A stretch of 64,000 nucleotides of DNA from the NCBI RefSeq assembly GCF_000208745.1, contig NC_030851.1, forward strand, positions 31,034,425 to 31,098,424, given 5' to 3'. The translations under genes were made by a program, and so were the position numbers. The notes below the pieces were generated by a model. The model was given only the letters and a program-made list of their open reading frames with translations. It did not search any database and had not been told where the DNA came from. Shown piece after piece: positions 49,871-61,048 of this stretch (position 1 is the stretch's first letter; every line of letters begins with the position of its first letter). The DNA comes from Theobroma cacao. Taxonomy: Eukaryota; Streptophyta; Magnoliopsida; Malvales; Malvaceae.

Positions 49871-52094
49871 TGTGAAACCTTGACATTTATAGATACATAA
49901 CTCAATGTAGGAGTGGTGACGTGAACTAAAGGGTAGTTTAGACCTTACCGTGGCAAACGATTCTAGATATTTGGTACAAAACATTCTAGGTTTATGCTTT
50001 TGGAGATTATTTTAAATTTTGTGAAATAGGTTTTGAAAACTAACCAGTTAATTACCCCTAAATAATAGAAAAAAGACAATATGCTTATTTACCTCTGAAA
50101 AATAAAAAATGGGCATTCTGGTTTATTATCCCTAAATAATAGAAAGTAGTTAATTATCTCTAAGTAACACAAAAACATCTTTGACTTTCAAAAGGTAAAG
50201 AAATCAAGCTTCCCAGGGAAGCTTTATCTATTTCTTTTACTTTCTTCAAAGCCGATCACCTAAGCTTTCCCTAGAAAGTTCTTTTTCCTGTATCCTAAAA
50301 AATTCTTTTTTTTTTCTTTTCTTCCCATATCCGATTTTCTTCTTCATTTCTTTACTCTTTTCTATTAACAAGACCCTAAACTTCAAACCTCCAATTTTAA
50401 GGCTAAATCAAGGTAAAGATTTTCATATTCTAGCTCTTTATTCAAGGGTTTCAACTTTCAAATATTTTCTCTAATTTTCAAGTTCTATTCTTTTTCATGG
50501 TTTGGGTTTTTAGTTGGTCTCCAACTACAAGACTAGCTTATTAAGGTTTTGCAGAATTTTTACACCTTCAAGTTCACCAAGTCAAGGAAATCTTAAATTT
50601 GAGTAATCAATTTAATGGGTTTGTGAATTAGAGTAGGATTCTAGATTAAATGTTAAGTTAAGATGTAATTTAGCTAGTGTATAATTATTAGAATTATAAA
50701 TTTTGACTTTCTATGATATATTTGGGGTTATTATTATTTATTGGCAATTATATGATCAATTGGTACTACAAGACTCAACTTGGATTGAGGTCTTAGCGGT
50801 GTTGGATTATTAATTAGAGTTATGGTTTAAAACTGTTGATTCAGAGTTGATTTTATATGTTAAATTGTTTAGGCTCTCTTAAAGCTCTAAGTTTCAAGTT
50901 AAGGGAACTAAGGTAGTTGGTATTGACTTTGACAAGGTAGTATAAAAGGTAAGGGATATGCATTTAAATTTTTTTTATACAACATTTTTATTATGTTATG
51001 ATCAACGCTTTAAAAAATGTGCATGGGAAACAAGCTCTTTGTATTGTATGTTATGCCTTCAACTATATTTATATTGGAAGTATTATTAGCTTGTTTGAGA
51101 GCTATTGAATGTTGATAGCATATATGGTGCTATGATCAATTTGCTTTATGAAATATTATGTGTGATATGAATATACTCTCTTTGTTTCTCTTTGTTCATA
51201 TTAGATATGGAACTTTGTGGGAAAAATGTTTTCAATGTGAAGCACTTAAGTGAGGACTTGAGATAGCAGCAATTTTGCTAACTATTGTGCACAATAAGAC
51301 CACCCTAGCTAACGAGGGGAAGTGGGTAAATGGTGTTAGTCTTGTGGTTGAAAGATGTCACAAGTGATGTTGGAGTCAGTAAGCTAGAGTACATTGACTA
51401 TTTGGGTTGGCCACCCATCATGTGTAATGTGTTTGTATTCTTTGCTTCTTAAGTTGCTCCACTAGTGTATTAAATTTTAATCATGATGCTTGGACTATCT
51501 GATTTATGTTGTTATAAGCTTTTCATTACTTTAAAGTTGTATGAACATGCTGGAAATTTGAATATTTACTAGGTTGTGTTATTAGATCAAGTGTGATAAA
51601 GTTTTGAAATGAGGAACACACTAAAGTATATAGATTTTGAATGAAGTCCCAAGACTTATTTTCTGGTGTATTGATACTTATCCTTTGTTTTCAATAAAAA
51701 AATATTTTTTCATGTGATTTGAGACATAAAGACCTTGGTTTTCTAGAACATGATTATATCAATGTTGAATAAATAAAATATTATGGATTTTGAATACATG
51801 TATTCATAGTTTTATGTTTTCAAACAAAATTGCATGGTTTTAAACTAAAATAGCATGATTTATCAAATACTCTTCCGTCGTTTCCTTCTTTATCTCTTAC
51901 TAAGTATTATGTACTCACCTTTTTTAAAAAATCTCATGTTTTTGTTTTTAGATCTCAAGTTAGATAGAGTTTAGCTTTGAGGTGGATCTTTTTTCAGCAA
52001 CCTTAGTAGGTGTAAAGGTATTCACTAGCTGTACCAAAACCATACCAAATTGGCTCCATTGTCTTGTTTTATTTTGTCTAATTGCAGTGTGATA
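49871..52094 (+). repeat. LTR fragment (chromovirus-type) inside the copia element
   Basis: Starts TGTGAAACCTTGACATTTAT, like the start of the 52948 LTR, and later has a 'TACTCACCTTTTTT' stretch near 51911 that matches the near-3' landmark of the other LTRs. The end is unclear; GTGTGATA at 52087-52094 could be the old GTGACA terminus. No matching target duplication found. Confidence 0.6.
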
Positions 52095-52947
52095 ACTTTA
52101 TGATATATAGTTATTTGAGTCTAATTTTAATAGTAATTTAGCTAAGTTCTTATAGTAATGCATAGAAATTAGTAGATTTTATTTAATTATTTTAAATTAG
52201 TTAATTCAGGTGAATCAATCTAATTTTGGCTAATTTTATGCTTAATTTGGTATTAATATGGTTAAGATATGTTGCTATTGATTTATTTGTGCTTTTGTAG
52301 AGGTTTAATAAAGGAAGAATTTTAATGAAAGAATGAGAGGAATTTCAAGATGCAGACTTTTATTGCACATATTTCAGTATTTCAGTCATAACTCTCTATA
52401 CAGAGCTCCAAATGAAGCGATTCTTGGACCGTTGGAAAGCTAAGAGAAAAAGCTACAACTTTTATGTTTACCATATCACCCAGTTCAGCTTGGTGGTCAA
52501 AAATCTTGTCTAAGTTGACGCACTACAACAGCATTAGAGCAATTACGATTTCTGTTAATTAATTAGGCAAGGCTGCAACCCATGTAGTTTAATGAAGAAA
52601 TCCTAATTGGAATTGACTTCTTTATTTACCCAACTTAGCCTAACTTCAAAGCCTATAAAAACAATCTTTCGAAAGACTTTTAAAAAGAAAAGAAAGAAAC
52701 ACAGATTGATAGCTGAGAGTCAAGCTAAAAAGTTATTCAAGCTAAGAAGAATTTGAAGCATTCAAGGAGATTTAGAGATCAAGAATACAATTCTTGGGTT
52801 TTTCTATCTTTTTGTTATTTTCTTATTTTTCTTAGTTTGATTTGAATGTTCAAATTTTATTTGAAGATGATGTGTAACAGCATGGAGAACTAAATTGTTA
52901 ATCTAAGATTATGATTGAACTCAATATGTAGTTTGATTTATTTATCT
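52095..52947 (+). repeat. Another LTR-derived fragment
   Basis: Sequence near 52370-52500 ('ATGAAGCGATTCTTGGACCG', 'TTGGAAAGCTAAGAGAAAAA') resembles 43150-43270 in the solo LTR of the LINE, so it is a diverged LTR piece. Both ends are unclear and no coding potential is visible. Confidence 0.55.
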
Positions 52948-55413
52948 TATGAGACCTTGACCTTTATAGACTCGTAGATAGAAGTACACGCGATATCCCT
53001 AATCAGGGGTAAATTCGTCATTTCTTTAGTAAGCCCCTAACAGTAAGTTTTAAACAATATTAAGGCCTAAGTAGGCCTAAGACATAAATGAATGATGACA
53101 ATATGGGTAAAATGATAAGGAAATAAAAATTTTGATGATTTTCACGGTAGGGACAAAATGGTCATTTTTTACCTCGGATTAGAATTTTTAAGTTTTCATG
53201 AATCCGAGCATTTCTAGACCATTATGGACCTTGTCCCATTGTCAAAGGAGTAAAAAGATTGCATAAAGGGTTAGGGGAGAACAAGTTAATTTGTGGAGGG
53301 GCATTTTGGTAATTTAAGTGGAGTGGATAAGCATGAGCTATAAATATCTCTTTCTTCCAACAGCTTCTACATTCTCCAATAGTTTTTCTTCTTCTTCTTC
53401 CTCTCATCTCACATTGCTTTCATCCCCCATGAAAGCTTGATAAGAAAACTACACAACCTTCCTCAAAATAGCTCCACTTTTCATGCTTTTGGTACACCCT
53501 TTCATAAACCCTTGTGCTCTTCCACTCTCTCACTTTAAAACCTTTGAAAAATCTTGTTTCCATACTCTCTCTCACTAGTTAGATGTTTTAGAGAAAGAAA
53601 GAGGAAGCTTTAACAATAGCTTGAAAGTTTTTGGGAAGAATTTCAAATACAAGCTACCAAGGTGAGTAGTACACTAGAATTGAGTTTTACTGTTGAAAAT
53701 GATTAGTGTTTAGACTTGGGGGTGATTTGGTAGTTGGGGTTGTTCATTAACTTTAGACTGATTAAGATGGTGAACTTAAATACCCACTTAAATGGCAATT
53801 TGAAAGCTAGCTAAGAGAAAGCTTTTAGAATTTATAAGTGTATGGCTTGAATTAATGGTGATGCTAATGTGATAATAGGTTCCAACGAAGCCCCATCGCC
53901 CCATTTGGACAATTAGAGAAGTAAAGTCGATAAAAGGTTCAACAAGATACCAGTGAGTGAACTTGCATTTCAAAAATAGTTTTAGAAATTTGAATGATTT
54001 ATTCAATCTTTCTTAAAACGGGTGCCTTGGGAACAAACCTTTGATAAATTGTCTCTATGTGTGACATTTGGCTGTTATGAATTGTTGTATTACTACATTA
54101 TGTTGATATATATATATAATGTTGTGTAATGATATTGACCCGACTATGTGCGAGTAAAAGTGTGCATAAGCCGATGCTGACCCGGCTATGTGCGAGTGGG
54201 AGTGCGCATAAGCTGATGTTGTCTCGACTATGTGCAAGTGGGAGTGCACATAAGTCGATACATATGAGTTGATGATGATGGGAGGGTGTGCATGATGATT
54301 GATATATATATATATATGGTTGTAATGCAAAATGTGAGAATTTGACTGGTTGAATTTTGGGAATTTATATGTGTTTCATGTTGTTTTTGTTAACACAGCA
54401 GGATGGCTTTTCCTTTAGAGGAATGGATTTTTTTTTTCTGGTGCCCTGTTTCTCGCTGTTGCGAGATTCTCTCGGGTTTGGAGGAGTGGTGCTGGCAGAA
54501 ATCTTGCATTCTCGCTGCAGCGAGAATGTTACTGTAGCTTCTCGCTGTAGCGAGAAACTTTATATTTTGAGACCAAAAATTTTGCTACAACGAGATTAAA
54601 TCTCGCTACAGCAAAAAACTTTCTGTTTTGCTCCTCATTTGATTCAGTTGCTACCCTATTTTTCATTTCTTTGGTACCATAGTTGAGCATGGACTTCCAA
54701 CATTAAGGAATAAATGAATTAAGTTTAAAATGAGGAGGTTTGGTGAGAAACCTTCGGCCAGTTAAGAAACCCTTGGTTAGTTGATAATTTAAATCAAGTG
54801 TCGTTGCAGCGGAAAGGCATTCTCGCTACAGCTGCAGCGAGGACCCATCGTTTATTTGACCTGATTCGCATGAATGCTATTAAAGTTTTCACTCTCCAAA
54901 TCCTTTGTTGAGCATAGACCCTTTTCATAAAATGATTTACTCATGTGGGGTTTACATGAAGGGTTTTAATAAGAACTAAAACAAATTGCATTGTTTTGAA
55001 AAATGAATGCATCATGATTTCGTTAAACATTCTTTATGGTGTGCTTGTTCCCTTCTTGTTCACTCACTAGGTTTATACTCACCGTTTTCAACTTCATGTT
55101 TTCAGATCACGAGTCAGCTGGTAACTAGGTCGAAGTGTCTTCGTATATTCGACCCTTGGTAAGTGTCTCGGTGTTCAGTAGCTATACATTCGTCTGAGGC
55201 TCTCTAGTGGAAGTCGAGTACTCTTTTGTTGTGTATAGACAAACCGATGTAAATTATTAAATTATGTTTAGATAATATATGTACTCTTTGATTGGTATGC
55301 CACTATGAGATGGCAATGTTTAGTATTATTTTGATTCAAAGTTATAAAATGTGACTTAGCAACTTTTAATGGAATGGTGAAAAGGTTATATTAATAGGCT
55401 TGCTTGGGCTTAG
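52948..55413 (+). repeat. Truncated copy of the 2.7-kb LTR family
   Basis: Plus-strand sequence that is homologous to the reverse complement of 3128-5802. The start is TATGAGACCTTGACC (G to A in the second base of TGTGAGACC). Shared landmarks are the CTCGCTGCAGCGAGAATG palindrome (54511-54528), the minisatellite (54130-54265) and 'CACTCACTAGGTTTATACTC' (55062-55081). Homology stops at about 55413, so the GGTCGTGACA end is missing. One long frame at 54357-54599 reflects the palindrome repeats. Confidence 0.85.
54130..54265. repeat. Minisatellite in the truncated LTR
   Basis: Three diverged units around 'CTATGTGCGAGTGGGAGTGC' (54145, 54186, 54229), the reverse-complement counterpart of the array at 4425-4580. 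Confidence 0.85.
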
Positions 55414-55800
55414 GGTGATGCCATATTGACTGTTAACCATGTCATAACGTGCAGGTTTGAGAACCTAATTATTCGAAGTGAAATGGAATCACCACCAATC
55501 TTTTTTATCTAGGTGTGATTAGCCACCTGTTCGAGTCTATTTCTTTAAAATATTACTTTAAGCTTAACCTAAGTTCATTTTAAAAAATAAGCTCCGGTCT
55601 ACGAAACAGTTTTCAAGTTCAGGAGTATGATTACACGCAAGGAAGGTACTAGCACCCTGCAACGCCTGTTCAAAGAACAATACCAATTAATCATGTGTTA
55701 TTCTTGTGTTAGCCTTAATTCTTGATTCTTAATTTAATTCCTATTTCCCTTAATTAATATTTACTTATTATATTTCATTTCTTGTTTTATTTCATAACAA
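55414..55800. repeat. Fragment of a further LTR element
   Basis: Contains 'ATCACCACCAATCTTTTTTA' (55487-55506), 'GTGATTAGCCACCTGTTCGA' and 'AAGGAAGGTACTAGCACCCT' tracts, a pattern I associate with 3' parts of LTRs of DUF7745-type plant elements. The match is from memory and unverified. Right limit set where copia reading begins. Confidence 0.5.
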
Positions 55801-56675
55801 GGTGGCTTTCAATGAGTTCACATTTCAAGTTAAAAGATCTTGGAGTAGTACAGTATTTTTTTAGCTCGAAGTTGCTAGATCACTTGAAAGGATATCAATT
55901 TGCCAACGTAAGTATACGCTAGACATGCTTGAAGAGAATGGTTTGCTAAGTGCCAAACTAGTGTTTATTCTTATGGATTATAACCATAAGTTGCAAAAGT
56001 CTACAAAAGAAGAAAAACTATCAAATCTTACAAGCTATCGACTATTGGTTAGGAAGCTATTATATTTGACATTTACAAAACCAAACATATCATATGCTGT
56101 CCAAATGTTATCGCAGTTCATGGACAAGCCTTCACATGAGCATCTACAAGCAACATTTCAAATGACAAAATACTTGAAAGTGTCACCAAGGTAAGGAATT
56201 TAGATGAAGTGAAAGTCAAATTTAAAAATTGATGTTTATTTTGATAGTGATTGGATAGGGTGTCCTAATACTTGAAATCTATTATAGAATACAGTGTGTT
56301 TATTAAAAATTCTATGATTAGTTGAAAATCTAATAAGTAATCTGTTGTTGCTCGTAGCTCAATTGAAGCTGAATACCGTTTAATGGCAGCAGCATGTTGT
56401 GAAATTGTATGGCTAGAATCTTTGTTGACAAATTTTGGAATTTCTCATGGAAAGGCAGTGAGACTTTATTGCGACAATCAATCTGCAACTCATATTAGTA
56501 AAGATCCTGTGTTTCATGAGCGTACGAAACATATTGAATTAGATTGTCACCTTATTAGGGAGAAAATACTTGCAAGTTTGACTGAGCCTATATATGTTTC
56601 AATAGATGTTCAACTTGCAAACCTCTTCACAAAGGCCTTACAACCTAAAATTTTCATCGACTACTCAGCAAGATG
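55801..56675 (+). pseudogene. Copia reverse transcriptase end and RNase H remnant
   Basis: It begins inside reverse transcriptase ('MSSHFKLKDLGVVQYF'), passes the linker (55925-56194: 'LTSYRLLVRKLLYLTFTKPN' and on), then a region of frame changes. It ends with a long RNase H piece (56358-56675) carrying 'SSIEAEYRLMAAACCEIVWL', 'LYCDNQSATHISKDPVFHER' and 'ANLFTKAL'. These are the closing motifs of plant copia polyproteins, with ADLFTKAL usual at the last. The catalytic reverse transcriptase half and the integrase are gone. The TGA at 56674 lies just before the polypurine tract. Confidence 0.9.
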
Positions 56676-56703
56676 AATGTGCATAATATACATAATTCAT
56701 CTT

Positions 56704-56712
56704 GAGGGGGAG
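56704..56712 (+). other. Polypurine tract of the copia element
   Basis: GAGGGGGAG directly before the right LTR, the plus-strand primer site of retroelements. Confidence 0.75.
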
Positions 56713-57075
56713 TATTAGACTTTGTTGATAATTAATGTTGATGAAGATTGAAATTGTGAATGAAGAATGAAGACTGATGACTAAAGATTGAATAGAAGAA
56801 TAAAGTCTGTTAAAAAAGAAAGTCACATGCGAGTCACATGACTATTTATTGTAAAATTATTTAGTTTTTGCTTTTACTTATACCATTACCATTGTCGTCA
56901 TTTTTTAGTTAGTTAACTTTTCATTAATTAGTTGGTTAGTTGTCTACTTTACTAATTGTTAGACTTTTCATAAATAGTTCTCTTGTAAATATTTCTAGTT
57001 TAATGAGAATTCATTGTATTCTCTCTCATTAGCTCTATTTCAATTCTTCGATTTCTTGGCTTCGATATTTCAACA
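56713..57075 (+). repeat. Right LTR of the copia element
   Basis: 363 bp, starts TATTAGACTTTGTTGATAAT and ends GATATTTCAACA, a direct copy of 38947-39294 with substitutions and small insertions (for example near 56783 and 56977). Confidence 0.9.
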
Positions 57076-57080
57076 TAGGG
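57076..57080. repeat. Target-site duplication TAGGG, right copy
   Basis: Right-hand partner of 38942-38946. Confidence 0.9.
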
Positions 57081-57784
57081 AATGGTTTGAAGGGTGGTTT
57101 TTGAAGCTAGAAAAATGATCTCCCTAGCATAGCTTGAAACAAGGGAATTGCTAACTCTTTATAGTGGGTATACTTGTACGTGCCTAGAATCAAATCGCTT
57201 TCCAAAACATAGCATGTCTTTTTGGTGACTTGGTTTGCATAAGGAAGAACTCAAAAGCTTTAACCATTTAAACGTGTTTCAATGCTCATCAACACTGAAC
57301 ACTTACAAATAATTCATGAGCAAGCACTATTGATAATTGGTGACAAGTCTTTCAATATTAAAATCTATGAAATCTCCCCTGAATGTGTGCTTGAATCCTC
57401 CGGGTGGTCTACATGGAATGACTCATCTAACATTGCCAGCCCCTCCTCTATAGCCTAGGGGGTTTTTGGTGTTAATGGTCCTTAATTGTAGTCTAAGGTA
57501 CCCCCTATACATACTATGTCTTTATATGACCATTCCATTACTGCCCTTGGTATCTTAAAAATAGGGAATTGATCGATACTATGGTGGATTCCAAGAGAGT
57601 TGTCCGCTTAAAAGCACAATCCATGACAAATCCAATCATGGCCACCACTTGACTTGGTGTGAGATGCAACTCGACTCACAAGCATTAATGGATATCGATA
57701 TTATGCAAGCCCTTGATGATACACTGGCCCTGAATGTTACACGGGCTTTTGAGGTTGGGTTGAAAAGCCCCACAATATTACGAT
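57081..57784. other. Host DNA right of the copia element, no gene recognised
   Basis: No long open frame. Mixed-frame fragments around 57330-57640 read protein-like ('ISPECVLESSGWSTWND') and might be an old transposon relic, but I cannot assign a family. Confidence 0.4.
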
Positions 57785-58480
57785 GGCGTTTGATACTTTA
57801 CAATACAATGTGATTACAAGTAATGTGATTGCATGAAAAATAACATTGTAGTGTTTGGTATAAGCAAAGTAATGATTAAAATGTAAGGAAAATAACATTG
57901 CAGCATTTGGTTTACAAGTACTTTGCTGGAAATAAAATGTCAATTTTTCGAATTTCCCCTATTTATTAAAATGCAAGTTTAATCTACTGGTATTTTTTAT
58001 TATTAATTTTTATATAATATCATCTCTTAAACATATTTTTAATGTCATATATATTATTTTTATTTTTTATTATAATCTTATATATTTTATTTTCATTTCT
58101 TAATAAAATTTTCTATATTATATTTTTATTTTAATTTTTTTAAAAAGATAATATAAATTTTATTGATAATCACCATGACTACTGAAAATAATAAAAAGAT
58201 ATTTTTTGAAATCTATAGATAAGAAATAAATTATAATATTACAAAATATTTTTAACAAAGTAACAAAGTTGAAAGGTAAAAATGTTTTTAATAACATTGC
58301 AGAGTGCAATGCAATTTGATTGTATTGATTTTAGGTTACAATCACATTACATCAATTAGCTGTAATGTGATTGCATTGCAATCTTATATTATAATAATTT
58401 ATTGTAAAATAAATACTATAATATAATTTAATTAGACATATTATAAAAAATATATTATCATTTTTCTCATACCGAACGCT
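57785..58480. mobile_element. MITE-like element, about 700 bp
   Basis: The left end GGCGTTTGATAC (57785-57796) and right end ACCGAACGCT (58471-58480, reverse complement AGCGTTCGGT) form short imperfect inverted ends. Subterminal 'TTACAATACAATGTGATTAC' (57797 on) has inverted relatives near 58300-58390 ('GTAATGTGATTGCATTGCAA'). No coding capacity. The target duplication is not clear, so the superfamily is left open. Confidence 0.55.
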
Positions 58481-58955
58481 ATTTACTATCAAGCCAAATA
58501 AATAAGCTTTGAATAAAAGGCGCAAAAGGAAATGGTTATTAACATCCAGATGGGCCTTGCCTTAATGCTCAACTCTTTACCCCCCAAATCTATTACGATG
58601 GAAACGAGCTTGAAGCCTTTAGTTATTTAAATGGGTTTTCAAGCAACAGCAAAAGATCATCTCAGGGCCGCACATAGCCCAATGGCAGTGCCCAACTAGT
58701 GACCCAGCTCTCAAGCTCAAAGGTCGATTTTTAAGCTGCAAGTCTCAACCCATACCAAGCATGTTCGGTTCCTTTCTCCCTTATTACCCCTTTTAACTTC
58801 GTTTGGTTCATGGAATGACCGTTCTGAGGGATGGCCATTCCAAGAGAGGTTAGAATAGCTATTACCGGCTGCCTCTCAATAATATCTATTCTGAAGGCCA
58901 AGTAATAGGTTTAAAAAAATAAAGAAAAAATGCCCTTAATGATTTTGTGAAATCA

Positions 58956-58960
<5 letters not shown>
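58481..58960. other. Intergenic DNA, no gene recognised
   Basis: No open frame or RNA gene supported between the MITE-like element and the AT microsatellite. The part near 58795-58880 ('TTCGTTTGGTTCATGGAATG') resembles the end of a MITE-type element but no partner end was found. Confidence 0.4.
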
Positions 58961-59004
<44 letters not shown>

Positions 59005-59038
59005 NNNGCATATACTATATATATATATATATTATATA
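58961..59038. repeat. AT microsatellite with an assembly gap
   Basis: A (AT)n run of about 40 bases, then NNN at 59005-59007, then a second AT run. The true length is unknown and the join may hide missing bases. Confidence 0.95.
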
Positions 59039-59196
59039 TTAAAGAGTAAATTATCCCCAAGCCCTTAAGGTTTCACCTTAATTGATTTCAGGTTCAAGAG
59101 TATTTAAATGAACACCATATCTCAAAACCCCAAACGTCATTAACAAATGTAAAAAAATGACTAAACTACCGATGAAATAAAAAAAAACCAACCAAG

Positions 59197-59706
59197 ATGC
59201 ATCTTTTCAAAACCAGATTACACGATTCACTTTATTGTTTAGGGTTCTTCATTCTCTCCAATTACAGAAAAACGAAGCTAATCATGATAGGTTTTGCAGG
59301 GTTTCCCAAATTGTACAATTGCATTTTGAGTTTTGGAAGCTCTATAAAAGCAACAACTTTCATGGACGAAAACGGGTGTGCCTTTGCTGTAAATATGGTG
59401 AGTAATTTGGTGAACAAGTTTAAACAAAGGGGTTCGTGAAGAGGCAGAAAATCAATTGTCAGACTTTTCCAGTACAACGGAACCCGATATAGAGATTCAG
59501 TTTATCAGTGTTGCTTGTTCACCCTGGTTAGAAATTATGGGTCGGATTTTTTCTTGGTTGGGCCTGCGAAAGTGGAGATTGTGTCCATAAATAAAACTGG
59601 AGCTACTTCTTTGACTGAGAATAGACGTAGCAACAAAGGAGCAGATGTTTGCTTAAGATCAAAGAAACATGAGATGGAAAATTTTATTGCTTCTTTCATT
59701 TAACAT
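59197..59706 (+). pseudogene. Unrecognised long reading frame with one internal stop
   Basis: One frame is open from 59197 to 59703 except for a TGA at 59437-59439, about 168 codons. It reads 'TKLIMIGFAGFPKLYNCIL', then 'NGCAFAVNMVSNLVNKFKQR' before the stop, and 'KSIVRLFQYNGTRYRDSVYQ' and 'FFLVGPAKVEIVSINKTG' after it. The composition is protein-like, unlike the AT-rich surroundings. No family recognised. The sequence before it (59041-59190) looks like the start of a repeat ('CATTAACAAATGTAAAAAAA'), so a decayed transposon protein is plausible; a one-exon gene with a mutated codon is the alternative. Confidence 0.35.
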
Positions 59707-61048
59707 TTTAACATATTTTTGTTGTTTTCTTTTTATGCATTTTTTTAAAATTGCTTTAAATTAAAAAAATTGTGACCCGAATGTATACAAATAAATTTTT
59801 TAATATGTACTAACAGTAGTTAACTGTAGCAGAGCAGTGAGATGTTAGTGTAGCTATGTGGTACCTTGCTCCATGAGATGTTACTAAGTGTATATTATCT
59901 TCAAGTATAGCTTGCGCAGCCACCATAAGCAGGATTTCCAGAAGAGAGGTCTCTGTTAAGACACTGGCTTTCTTATGCAACCGTACTTGCGTTGTACCTT
60001 GCAGGCTGTAGCTGGGGTTTATTCATATTCGTTATTCAGTAGTCACTACCCATTGCCCTTGAATTTGCACCCAGATGTTAAAAAACCATGAAATATTGGA
60101 CATGACATGCAGACATTTGAATACCATAAGAAGATTACAAGATAGTACTATTAATAATAATCCATCAGCAGCATTTGATTGCCATCAATGACAAACAATC
60201 CAATAGAAAAGAGAAAAAGAAGCAATAAGCATCGATTTTTATCTCCTTTCGCCTACCACTTTCATCTTACTCCTTCCTATAACATTTCATTCCTATCCTA
60301 TTTCTCTCCATCTCATACACTCAGCAATCAATTAGTTTGTCAACACCCATCCAACACCTTCTTAAGAAGAAAGGGGAAAAAAAAGATAACATGATCAAGA
60401 AGTATGGATTTGAAAATAGTAAAAGGCGAAAAGCTTGAGCAATGTGAAATTAATCATTTGAAGTGCAGATATGCTTAATAATAAACAACTAGAACCATGT
60501 GGTAAAATTTTCCACAGCTTATCCTTTATCAGATTTCAGTATGTGGCTGCATGTGTTTGCAGTCCACCCTTAATGGCGAATGCTAATAAGGAACTAACTA
60601 AGATTCTTGATTTGAGACTTAGTGACCAACTTCTAACACATTGAATGGAAATATTTCTTTTAAAAATGATCAAACTGGCTTTACAGCACTTGCTAATACG
60701 ACCTTACTTACATGCACTACAAATTAAATTCCTCCTATTCCCTTTCACAAAGAGGATTATCTTATGACAAGCCTGGCATATGTATCTAAGAACAGCTGGA
60801 AATAGATTATCAAAACAAAATTGCCAATAAATCCAAACAATAATTTACTTGCCCCTACTTGTTTACCAATAAATCCATCTAAAAAAGGCAGGGGTAGCAT
60901 AATATTAGAACTAAAATTTCAGTATCAGGTATTCATTTAAGTTCTTTCAATAAAGCAAGAAAATGTGAGGTCAGATAACTACCACAATATACCAATCAAA
61001 ACACTTTTTTGGTTTCTCCAACCTTTGGACAACACAAATGTGAGTTCG
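59707..61048. other. Intergenic region downstream of LSM12, no gene recognised
   Basis: AT-rich, with short open frames only (for example 60179-60394). The part nearest 61048 should hold the 3' leader of the LSM12 transcript. Confidence 0.55.

Larger units (their letters stand above)
38947..57075 (+). mobile_element. Ty1-copia retrotransposon swollen to 18.1 kb by nested insertions
   Basis: The left LTR (38947-39294) and right LTR (56713-57075) are direct copies that differ at tens of positions by eye. Both end in TATTTCAACA. A perfect TAGGG duplication flanks the whole unit. A primer-binding-like site follows the left LTR, and a polypurine tract (GAGGGGGAG, 56704-56712) precedes the right LTR. 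Own coding remains are a gag at 48691-49575 and the end of reverse transcriptase plus RNase H at 55801-56675. The rest is foreign: a LINE in the leader (about 39.79-48.09 kb) and a composite of LTR pieces (49871-55800) in place of the middle of pol. It is dead. Confidence 0.93.
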
